Positions 37,801 through 49,800 of a stretch of DNA of 64,000 nt are shown here, piece by piece; position 1 is the first letter of the stretch, and every line of letters begins with the position of its first letter. Both the position numbers and the translations under genes were made by a program. The DNA is from Choristoneura fumiferana (taxonomy: Eukaryota; Arthropoda; Insecta; Lepidoptera; Tortricidae): the NCBI RefSeq assembly GCF_025370935.1, contig NC_133497.1, positions 5,721,601-5,785,600 of the forward strand, in the 5' to 3' direction. A model generated the notes under the pieces. The model was given only the letters and a program-made list of their open reading frames with translations, did not search any database and had not been told where the DNA came from.

Positions 37801-40800
37801 GGGTTCGCTGTCGTCTATAAACTTTTAACAGGGGTACGTGGAGCCATAAGTTGAGAAACCCTGATCTAAAGCAAAACTAGACTCAGCGTATTAATTTTTT
37901 CATCACACTTGCTCGTAAACAGTGTCAAAACATGAAGGCTACCTTGATTGCAACCCCCCAAATAAAACCCTCGACCGTAATGTACTTGTCATGAAACCCG
38001 TGGTCGGTAAATGAGTCATTACGCGTACAAATTTTCTTGTCATGAAGCCCAAGGTCGGTCAATGAGTAAATTTCCGTACTGATACTGCTGCGCTGCGTAG
38101 CCTGCGCATCGCGTAGCAGCAGGACCACATGCACACGCGGCTCAGGCACATGCTGAGGTAGGGCGAGGGCGATGCTGCCAAGAGCGCAGCCTAAGGTATC
38201 GCCAATATTTGGAAAAATTATATTTTTTCTTTTAGAATAAAATTTTACTCGCAAATGTGATGATAAACATTGTATGTCGCACGGGCGGTACTAGAATTAC
38301 GAACATCGACTCATTAAAGCCCTCAGTCTGCGACTGCGGGCTTCTAATAGACTCTCGTTCGTAATTCCTTATTTACCGCCCTTAAGACACAATGTACTAT
38401 TATAGACTTATCAGTATCACGTAGGAGCGAGTATTTTATTTCTAACCAACAAGACCATCATTTCGTCTCTTGACGTATTTAAAAGGACATCAAAGGCGTG
38501 ACTCCGGAGCGCCTAGATGGTTAAAGCTGGGCCTGGTAGGTGGGATAGATGTGCACGTGTAGTTCATTATATTAACCTCCGTCAAGAGTACTTGAATTAA
38601 TCAATTAGGTATTGGGTTCAAATCCTGCTGCATCCTTTTTCGTCGATGATATCTACGGCATGGATACCGGTAACTTTTTACCTTTTTACCTTTTAGATTG
38701 AAATCTACAAAACCGGTTTTTCGGTATTTTGACTTGTGCTTAAAAATAGTGGTAGTCGACTTCAATTTCAAACAAGCAAGTACTTTTAATAATCAACCGA
38801 CTTCAAAAAAGGAGGAGGTTCTCAAATTTGTCTGTATGTTTTACGCGATAACTCCGCCAAATAGTGGGCAGAATTTCAAAAATCTTTCTTTTGTTCTAAA
38901 GGACATACTTCCTCGGTGGTCCCATTGACACCAAGTCAGGATCTGATGATAGGATCTAAGAGAAATCGAGGTCAACCCTCTAATTTTAAAGGTGTGCTTT
39001 ATGTATAACGATTTTGTCATTTTTAACATCAAGTAAAGTATTTACCTACATTCATAAAGTATCATTTGGTGAACTGGATCTAATAAAGAAGATCGTAATA
39101 TCTACTGTCATGCCGCGTAACCAGCAATGGCTAACGCCGCTAATGACTACAGGCAATAGACTCCTCAAATGGGGGGTTTGGGCGCCGTTCGCACGCATGC
39201 CCAGTGGGATCAGGAACCTCACTCATACAATTGAATTTTATCGCAGATGTATGTTCTGCTCTGCTAGGCCTGGTCACTTTGGGTTCTTCTTACTCAGAAT
39301 CACACTTTTCATGTTTTCCATGGTTTTAGTCATTTATGATTAAAATTTTTGCGATAACCGTCTTTTGCAATAAACCTCGTAACAGGTTGTTGGGAAAATA
39401 AATATGTGGCTTATATATATGTACTCTGTGCTAGTATGTATGTACGGGCCAAATCTTGCAACTTAAATTTGACCCACTTCCATTCGGATTGACTATAATT
39501 TGACATATTTATGTAAACCTGGTGACTACAATAATTTAGTGGTCAAGCCAGGATCGTTTCCGCATGGGGGAACTCCTCAATGGCTATTGGAATCGACTTG
39601 AAATTTGGAACAATAATGTAGTTTAGATTGTCATTGTGCAAGTTCATTTAGAAAAAGTACAGTCAGCAAAAAAGCCCGTATTAAAAATGTAACCTAGCAA
39701 AACTTTTTTTTATAAGGTAGGATGCTAAAAGGATGGATTAGGGTGAAAATAAACAAAAAGTTTTTATCTAAATAACTTTTATTTATTAAAAAAAAATACA
39801 AAAATCCATCCTGTTAACAGTACAATAAAAATAGCTAATTTTTTTATTCCCAAACCAAAAAAAGTATGTGTTCTAGAACACCTTTATACAGGCGTAGTGC
39901 ATAGGGGAGACCGAGGAGAGTTGTGACAGAGGAGAGTACTGACAATTTAAGTATTGAAGTTAATAAGTTCGAAAAAATTTACGTTGTCGTTACTCTCCTC
40001 TGTCAGTACTCTCTTCTGTTACAACTCTCCTCGGTCTCCTATAATATTTTCTATCGGGATAAGTCGGATTTCAATCGGAATACGACAGCATCCGAAGTGT
40101 CAATTATTGGAATTGTCATTGTCAATCATTATAATATGGAACTTAATTATTCAGTCTGAATGTGTGCGTGAATGTACGGCTGAACGATGGATCTAAAGCT
40201 AATAAGAGAGCACAATAAATATGAAATTTTCCGAAAAATTACAATGGAAAACCATTATGTACTATTTACATCTATAAATCTGTAAATGTTTACAATAAAG
40301 TATTGGACAAAATTAAGAATGAACAAAAGGACTGCGTATTTAGAAAATAATTAAAAGATTTTTCAGTAAATAAGTGTTATATACAGTTCAATATTATTTA
40401 AACGATAGTAGAATATTATAGTAAATATAATTAAGTAAATAAATAGATAGAGGTGTCAAAGTCATGATCTCATACGAGTATATAATATATTTCTTGCACA
40501 TATTATTAGTAAACTAATAATTTGTTTTGTTATACCCATTGGAAACAAAATAAGTGATTAATTTAATTTTGAGAATATGCTTAAAATGTGTACAATTTTT
40601 TGGAAGAGAATCAATCTTTATTATTTAGGTAAATATAAGAAATTAAACATAGTGATATTGCAACACCATTACTATGTTATAGTGTAACATTCAGTACCGT
40701 GCAATTTCATTATAAACAAATAAATCAAATTTATTGTTTATTTATGCATAATAGTACATTGTGTCGTAAGGGCGGTAAATAAGGAATTACGAACGTGAAT

Positions 40801-43800
40801 CTATTAGAAGCCCGAAGTCAAAGACTGAGAGCTTTAATGAGTCGATGTTCGTAATTTCAGTACCGCCGGTGCGACATATAATGTTTTTCATCACATTTGC
40901 GAGTAAAATTTTATATTTGTAAAAGAAAAAATATAATTCTTACAAATATTGCCCATAACTTAGGCTGCGCTCTTGGCCCCTTGCCCTCCCCCTCCTACTC
41001 CCGCAGCATGCGCCTGCGCCGCGTGTGCGTGTGATCCTGCTGCTGAGCGCGCAGCAGGATCAGCGCGCGCAGCAGTATCAGTACGGGCAACGACTCGTTT
41101 ACCGACATTGGGCTTCATGACAAGAAAATTAGTACGCGCAACAACTCATTTACCGACCTTGGGTTTCATGACATCGAGGGTTTTATTTGGGGGATTGCAA
41201 CCAAGGTAGCCTGCATGTTGATCACTGTTTACGAGCAACTGTGATGAAAAATATGTTTTATATTCATGAGTATTGGTAGGTACCTAATTTATTATCACCT
41301 TATCTTTGAGGAATCAAAAATAATTGAAGAGCTTTACAAAAACTTGTCATCTCATCGACTCAAAGGTTAATAATCTTACTTTCTTTTGACCACGAGAGAT
41401 AATTGGGATCGCAGTTTTAACGTAACTCAAACAACTTTTATGGTAGCCACTAGTTAGGATCGCAGTTTTAGTATAATTCAATCAATATTTTATGTAGGAA
41501 CTTCTTTTAGTTGGATCGTAGTTTTAACAAAACTCAATCAACTTTTATGGTGGTCACACTTGCTTTTGTTGGGATCGCAGTTCTAACTCAATGCTCAATG
41601 CTCGTAGAAAAGTTATTGAAATATTTTCAAGATTAGAGAAAGCAGTAGGTACAAAAGAGACTTAATGTGAACTTTACGGCACTATTTAATACTAAATAGA
41701 AAAGGAAATCGAGAAATTACAGTGCCATACATTACTTTTGCTCTTAAGTTTGAGAATTACCTATCGTCACAGTACACTAAAATGCATAGTCTTTGGTTTT
41801 TTATTTACTGGATAATTTTCTCTTACATCAAAATATTGTTTTGTTACCGATTTTTGATATCAAACTCGTGAAAGTTCCATTCGAAAGTATGAATAAGTTC
41901 CTGTTAAAAATCTAATTTTAATATGTACTCAACCCCAGCAAAAACATTCTGTGCAAATTTAGTCTCCATTGTGATAATTTGTTTATAAAAAATTTAATTC
42001 TCATGAACCTAGGACATCTTAATAACAAAGAGAGCACGTTATAATAACAATGTCCGCAATATTTTCAACGGCATAATTCATAAAAGGCCACATTTTAGCT
42101 ACAATTACTCGTTTTTTTGCATTCACGTAATGGCTTGTCTGTTTAAGATTTCACTACTTATTATTACATTCAAATTATTGCATTCGAGACATGGCACGTT
42201 TTTTACAGCATTTTCTCGCTGGGGTTTGGCATTTCAGTTCTTTGATGTATATCGTATTATGATTTATGATTCTTTCGCGACTCCATTCCCGTGTAGTCAA
42301 AATTGGCTAGTTTTCTATCCCGTTAGTTATTAAAATAGATGATATGTCTGCCGAATTTCAAATCTCTAGCTCCAGCGGTTTAGGCTGTATTGTCTGCCAG
42401 TTAGTCATTCAGTCACGTTACTCTTTTAGAGGATAAGTTGCGCCTATTATTCGTCTGGGGTTTAGTCTTTAGCGTTAGTGTTTAGGACCCAATCCTCCAC
42501 CAAGATTCGTCTAATTGATCAAAATAGTAATCTCCTGTGTCCACGGGGGTCACAGCTGCAACCGGTGCGTTAACAACATGAGATATAGAAGCTTCTTCAT
42601 TGGGAAACCAAATGGTATCATAATTCGTAGTAGGTACTCTGGTAGGAAGAACTGGTGTACTTGGTTTCGCTATGATAGGCGAAGGTGTAGAAGCAACAGG
42701 TGCCTCAGTTGAAGGTTTGGGAGAAACAGTGGGAGCTGATATGGGTTTCTCAGATGGTATTGATGTGACAGGCGATGGTTGGAAAACAGGAAAAAGTTGG
42801 GTAACATTTTGATGCGTGTGTACTTCTACTGCGTTGCCTATGGATATAGAATAGTCAGTGCCACTTACGTAAACGTAGATTTTATCATTAACTATGATAG
42901 TAATGTTACTTCCAACGCTGGTGGTACCTGGCTGACAGATAGCAGTAGAGTCCCAATTGCCGTCAATGCAGTGCATGTGGGCGAGGAAGCCGCTGTGGTG
43001 GTAGTTTGGACGGTTGCACTCCGGTATGACTTCAGTGCCGCTGGGTTCATACTCGTGGCATAACCGAGTGCCATGCAGTCCGTACTCCCCTGTCACTTTG
43101 CATTTGTAATTGACGCTCGGATGTGGGGTCACCTTGCAGAATCCTGGAATTGAAGAATGGGTTCTAATTAATGCAGCTTTAAATTGTCATTTTCTCCTGC
43201 AAATTAATTGGTTTTTTTTTTCTGATGCATCCTTAATTTACGGTATAACTTTTGATGATGAACAAACAAACATTTTATAGTGTCAATTATCTGCTGTCTT
43301 CTCAAATAACCTACAGTAAAAAATATTTTCTTCTTAAATTTAAGACCACGCTCTTGTCGGTAGAATAACCGCTACTCCGCACGATCTTCGACCAGCGCTA
43401 TTAGACTTCCTGATACGACACAAAACCCACTTCTTCATCACCTAGTCAAAATAGATCAATCTTGACCTTCCTCTGTCTCACCTTCCTTCTATCTATAAAA
43501 ACCGGCCAAGAGCGTGCCGGACACGTCCAAGAGGGTTCCGTAGCCATGACGAAAAAATCAAGTAATTTTATGGATTAAATTCGGGTTTTGTCCGCGTCGA
43601 AGCAAGGTCGGTAAAATCAAGGTACGCGGAACAAAACCCAAATTGAATTAATAAAATTAGTAATGACCACGATAGTCTAAAATATTGTGAGTTTAGGTAT
43701 ACCTGTTTTATACCCTAGGCTGCTATATACTCTTAAACTACTAACAATTCTCAAGCAATCTTAGCCGCTATAATTTTTCTTGTTTTGATATATTTAAGTA

Positions 43801-46800
43801 GTACCAATCTGAATTCTTTCAAATTTTTCTTTGGGTGACCGCTTGATTTTAATGAAAATTACTGAATAGAAAAAACACCCCCACAGTGGGAGGGAACCAA
43901 AAAAAATTTTTAGATTTTTTCATTTTACCATTTTGTCGGCGTGACTTATGTGTATACTTATTCATGCCAAATTATAGCTTTCTAGTACTAACTCTAAAGC
44001 TTAGCCGTGGACAGACATGGCGAAACTATAAGGGTTCCTAGTTGACTGCGCAACCCTGAAAATTATTAAGTTAAAATTTCCAAAAAGTACTTACTGCTGC
44101 AAGTGGGCACAGATCCCAGCCAGTCATTCCCGCTGAAGCAATAAGTGGTATTGATGCCTACCACTCCGTATCCAGGATCGCAGGTCACAGTCAAAATTGC
44201 TGATTGGTAACTCTGATGCGGTTTGGCATTAGGTATACCTTTGACTATGTATTTTCCATGCTTTGGGTACTCTGGTAGGACGCAAGCTCCAGCTGGTCTG
44301 AAGATAAGAAATCAATTGAAATGGAATGAAATAAAATTATATGTAGCAATTATTTGCTTCGCATGTGGTGAGTAAATAGGAAGAGGTGGCCAAATGGGCA
44401 CAGTACCCGGCTATAAAGTGCACATCGGTCTTTGGAAAGAGACTTGGCTAATTTCGGCTTCGTAGAGCGTTGTCACACACTACCTACTTATTATGGCGTT
44501 TGTCAGTCGTTGTACAGGTGCAATACGGTGCAATAGGTGGTACGGACGCATTTAGATGAAAATATATAATAAATAGTTGTTGAAACTCCCCAAAATTTAA
44601 ATTGTACGACGGCATCTTGAGAAAAACCCTAAAAAGAGGGAACTATCCTATTTTAACCGACTTCAAAAAAGGAAGAGGTTATCAGTTCAGTTGTATTTTT
44701 TATGTTTGTTACCTCAGAACCCTCAGAACTCATTCATTTATACCGATTTGAAAAACTTTTTTTAGTTCGTTTAGGAATTGTTTCAGTTAGGTCCCATATT
44801 AAGCATAAAATCAGGATCTGATGGTTGGATCCTAAGGAAATCGAAGGAATTCTTCAAATATTGCAATGACAACCGATGGTATTTTGAATTTAGTAGTAAG
44901 TAACTCGTGCATTTGCTCTTGAAAATCATCATTTGGTGAAGTGGAACTGATGATAAAGATCACATTTTACTAACAGAGCTACTACTCAATAACAAGTACT
45001 TCACGGGCTTAATATCAATTACTTTAACACAGTTGCTAAACAATTTATGCTCATCTTAACCCAATATAAGTAGGATTTTATTCATTACGAGTATATCATT
45101 ACATACATAGTATAGTATAGCATAGCATAGTAGAGAATATAGCTCCTGGCCGATTTCAGCTACAGCGACTACTAAAATTATTGGACGAGATGGCTACGGT
45201 TGTTCACCCGTTCATGTGTTCATGCTGTAGTAGCCAATTTTATTCAAAAACGTACGCAAATACTGGCAGCAAGGACACTGCCAACGTAATGGTAAAAGAT
45301 GGTTGAAGGACACAACTGAATGCTCAAGTTTGTCAGCATCTTCATGGCTAACGCGAGCGAAGTCGCGGGTAAAGTCTAGGAAGACAAACTCGACTCACCT
45401 GTAGGTAGTAGCGATGGTTGTCCGGTTACACAAATCATCGGCCTCGTCGGAGCCATCGATGCAATCTGTTTTCTGATGAATCAAAAAAGTTTTTGTTAAA
45501 CATTTCGTTTTAATACAAGTTTTTCCAAAAGAGTGTTATTACACTGGCGATTTGTGCGATTCGCGCAGCGAGCTATGGTGCTCCCACACTGGCTGGTATA
45601 AGTGTTATATAACGCTACTAACTTTTGCCCGCGGCTTCGCCCGCGTAGAATTCGGTTATCGCGCGCTGTACCCTCGGGAACTGTGCATTTTTTCGGGATA
45701 AAAAGTAGCCTATGCCACTCTCTGGCCCATTAAACTATCTCTATGCCAAAAGTCACGTCGATCAGTCGCTCCGTTTCGACCTGAAAGACGGACAAACATA
45801 CAAACACACAAACCCACAAGCATACAAGCACACACACTTTCGCATTTATAATATTAGTATGGATAGTATGAATGGATATAACATTTATAACAGCTACAGT
45901 CTGTTCAGGATAGGAATGGACAGAAGGAAAATAGGCTCTTTATAGTGCACGCTTTAGGAAGTCATTTAATAAATTGTTTTTTTTTAGTGTACCTACAGTC
46001 CAAACTTAATTCGAATTAAAATATTGAATACACCAATATAAATTTCGTTTATTCATTAACTAGCTGTTGCCCGCGACTCCGTTTACGTAGAACTCGTTTA
46101 TTGCTATCCCGTGGGAACTAAGTATTTAATTTACCGGGATTAAATGTATTCTATGTCTTTCTCCGGACTTGTACTATCTGTATACCGAATTTCATGTAAA
46201 TCGGTTCAGCGGACACGTGAAGAGGTAGGTAACAAACAAACATACAGACTTACAACATTTCGCATTTAAGTATAATGAAATTTTTGTCTTTTAATATACA
46301 ACGTTAACAGATACTCTGTTTTTTTGTATGTAGTTTCGATACTTGTATAGAAAAGTTTTTGGTTGATTCTGTTTTTAAAATGTTTGAAAACGTTTTAAAG
46401 ACGTGAAGAAGTGTTGTAAAATCTTACCCCATTACAGTTTGCGCCGTTATCAACGCAAGCGCCGTATGCGCATTGGAACAGGTACGACGGGCAGCGCTTT
46501 CCAGCGCACGATTCGATCGTCTCGTCGGAGCCATCGCTGCAGTTCGCCACGCCGTCGCAGTGGTCGGTGGAGTCAATGGTCTCACCATTCTTGCAGGTAA
46601 ACCGGCCACTGAATTAAACATGAAACGAGTACCGACCGTATTTAACGAATCAGAAAATATAGGAATAACTACCAATTTCCACGACTTTGGCTGTGTTACC
46701 ACCAGATTCCTAATTTTTCATTTTTTTCTATTTTTTTAACGTTTCCTATTTTTTTCATTTCATCGAATATTCATTACCTCGAATGATTAAAATGTTTATT

Positions 46801-49800
46801 TTTAAATCACCGATTTTTAATTTCTGGAAATATTATTTAATGGACAGTTTATTTGGTAGAACAAATAAGCAAGTAGCGGGCTCTTTTCAAATACGCAAGC
46901 AGGGTGCAGTGAGGTGGACTGAGTCAAAGTCAAAAGTCAAAGTCAATATTTTTATTCAATTTATGTTATAAGTGTTATAACAAGCACCTTTGAATGTCAA
47001 AAAAAACTACCTCCGGTTCGGAAAAACTTCTGTTGAGAAATAATCCGGCAAGAAACTCAACGGGGTACCTACCTATATATATGTAGGTATATTTTTAAAC
47101 AGATTTACAATGTAATTTAATGATAAAATATCTAGCATTTCGCAAGACATCCGTCGCAATACATTCCTTGCTCAAATTCTTATCTTGTTTTGCATAGATA
47201 AAAACTTCGCTCCGCTGAGCTGTTTCCACTAGAGATGCGCTAAGCAAGGATATAGAAGCATAGATAAATTGATTCATGGGTGCCCCTTGAAATGTTGACA
47301 TACTATTTATCGAATTTCGTTTTTTTGAAAACAATTCATAGAATATTCAATACTAATATTTTCTCTTGGAGTAATTTCACTTCATCGACTATTCATTACA
47401 TATTAAAATAATTATTAGAACAACCAGTACAAGGATTATTATTTGCTTAAAAAACATTTCATCAAATATTCATGAGACAGAACAACTAAATATCGCTGTT
47501 TATTTCTTCGACGTAGTATTATAAAACACCAGAAAAATAAATCGCTACCCGAAAAGCAGGTTGGGTTAGGTTAGAACTGTGGCCCCAACAAAAATAAATT
47601 GCTATCAGAAAAATAGGTTAGGTTAGGTTGGAACTGTGATCCTAACTAAAATAAATCACTATAAAAATAAATAAATAAATACATTTCATTCAAAAAAGTA
47701 TGAAATAATAAAATATGAAATGAAGTTCTGCTATATAAACTATCTATTAAATAATATTTCCAGAAATTAAAAATCGGTGTTTTAAAAATACTTATTTTAA
47801 TCGTTCGAGTTAATAAATATTCGATGAAATGAAAAAATAGGAAACGTTGACTTTTATCTGATGTTCGATTAAAAGTTTGTCGACATTTCAAGGGTAAACC
47901 TTGATTCATGACAAACATCCTCGCACATGTCTGATTGAATAGAAGCCATATTTTTAGTTCTTACTAGGATTTTGTTACTGTGCCATTGGCCATGACAGAT
48001 ATCAGCTGCTGATGAATAATGGGCAAAATACAAGGCGCAAGCGCAAAATAACAGCGGCCATGGAATGCGGAAAAAATCATGGCTGGGGAATATAAGGCAG
48101 TGGGCCGGGATTAGCCAGGGATACATTTTCAGAACTAACGGCCAACCTCCAGTAATGGAGTGGCACTTTAAGAAGAAGGGATAAGGTGTAAAATTCGCAT
48201 AGGTAAAGCGTATTCGCTCGTCCTTTATTATCCGGACAGCTGAGGAGTGGAATGCCCTGCCAGCGTCTCATGCGTCTGTTTCCATGATTGTAACAATCTG
48301 TGCCTATTAAATTTCACGAAGCTACCAGTTCAAGTTACAATTTACAAGTAGGTAGGCTTTGTTTAACATTATGCATTGAAAAGAGACTACCGCTTGTGAA
48401 TTGTACCTTGTAGTTTAGAATAGGCCTCTGACCGTCTTATAATTGAGGGTGAATTGGCATTTATTATAATGATGACTGGTTTTTGGAGTATTTTTTTTTT
48501 TTTAATTTATTTAAATAAAAAATGCAAATACATTGTACCTTAAATTAAATGTTCGCCAAACTGTGAGACAGTTTGTATTTTTTATTTCAACTCCAAATTT
48601 GTTACTTTTACGGGTATCCCGTGAAACCATATCGAAAATACAAACCGAGACATGGATGCACAGAAAAACCAGAAAAAGAGACCAGCACTGGAAATCGAAC
48701 CCAGGTCCTCAGTATTCCGTGCTGCGTGCTTTAACCCCTACACCACTGCTACACCAGTGCTGGTCTCTTCTTCTGGTTTTTCTGTGCATCCATGTCTCGG
48801 TTTGTATTTTCGATTTATTATAATGTCTATAGACAAGCGTGCTCCATCGTGGCTTACCAACAGACGTGATTGTAGTCTAACGCTTGCCTGTTTCTTTACA
48901 GAGAAAAGGTAGGTAGGTACTCGTACTAACCGGACTTCTTCCACCTCGTTCCTGCACTTGGGCAGTAGCTCGTCCGAGTTGTCGGCGCACTCTTTGATGC
49001 CGTTGCAGGCTGCGGTACCGTCCGCGCATGCGCCGTAAGTGCACCGGAACAGGTTCGACGGGCACCTGGAAAACCAAAATTAGGTATTTGAAGTTCTAAG
49101 TCGTGCGTAGGTATGTTCCGGGGGAGGAGATAACAGATTGATTAAGCCTAGAGTTTGAAAATATCGGATATTTTTAGTAATTATCAAAATATCGGATATT
49201 TACGATTAATTTAATTCAGTAGTCCCAAAAATTAGGTGTATTTTTTGAATAAGTATAAATAGAAATAGAAATAAAATAAAATAAGAACATTATCATAATG
49301 TATTTTTTTTCACCGATTATCACCACTTGATTACCATACGATGATTACCACCACATTCGCCTCCGTGAAAACCCTCATTAAATATTCAATGAGCTGGCAG
49401 CTTCCTCGGACAAAGATGCTTAGCTAACACAGAGGCAACGCTGCCAGCATCCTCGGAACCTTGCCTAAGGGGGCTATTTTAAATAATTTGTTAAGTTTTT
49501 TTTCCTTTGTTTTATGTAGGTATTTCAAGTATAGTTAGGATAGTTTTAGGTATTTAATTTTAATTGATATGGACCTCCGCAAAGTACTTTTAACGCCTGA
49601 TTCAATAAAGTACAAATCTGTTCACACACGCCTTGGTGTCTATGTGTGCGTAGCTCGAACGTGTCCTCAGTCGTAAGAGTACCGTCAGTCACGCACACTG
49701 AGACTAAGACAACGTTTAAGTTTGAGGTTTACTCGTGCACATTGATAATTAGCTGTGGATGAGCGCGCCTTCGTGAGTGTGATCTTCGTGAGATCAGTAC

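Noticed and set aside
42482..42560. Joining the end of the long exon 8 frame directly to exon 9
   Set aside because: Exon 9 needs a donor in phase 1. GT sites here are phase 0 or 2, whereas CAG/GTACCA at 42928 fits in phase and in family sequence.
42515..43063. Open frames on the plus strand opposite exon 8
   Set aside because: Shadows of the Wonton exon and its extension.
45399..45465. Exon 6 starting at the second CAG (ATTGC)
   Set aside because: It breaks the phase with exon 5; the upstream acceptor gives KTDCIDGSDE in frame.
46403..46739. Plus-strand and shifted minus-strand frames over exon 5
   Set aside because: Shadows of the LDLa-coding exon; only the frame with CDGV and CSDGSDE carries family motifs.
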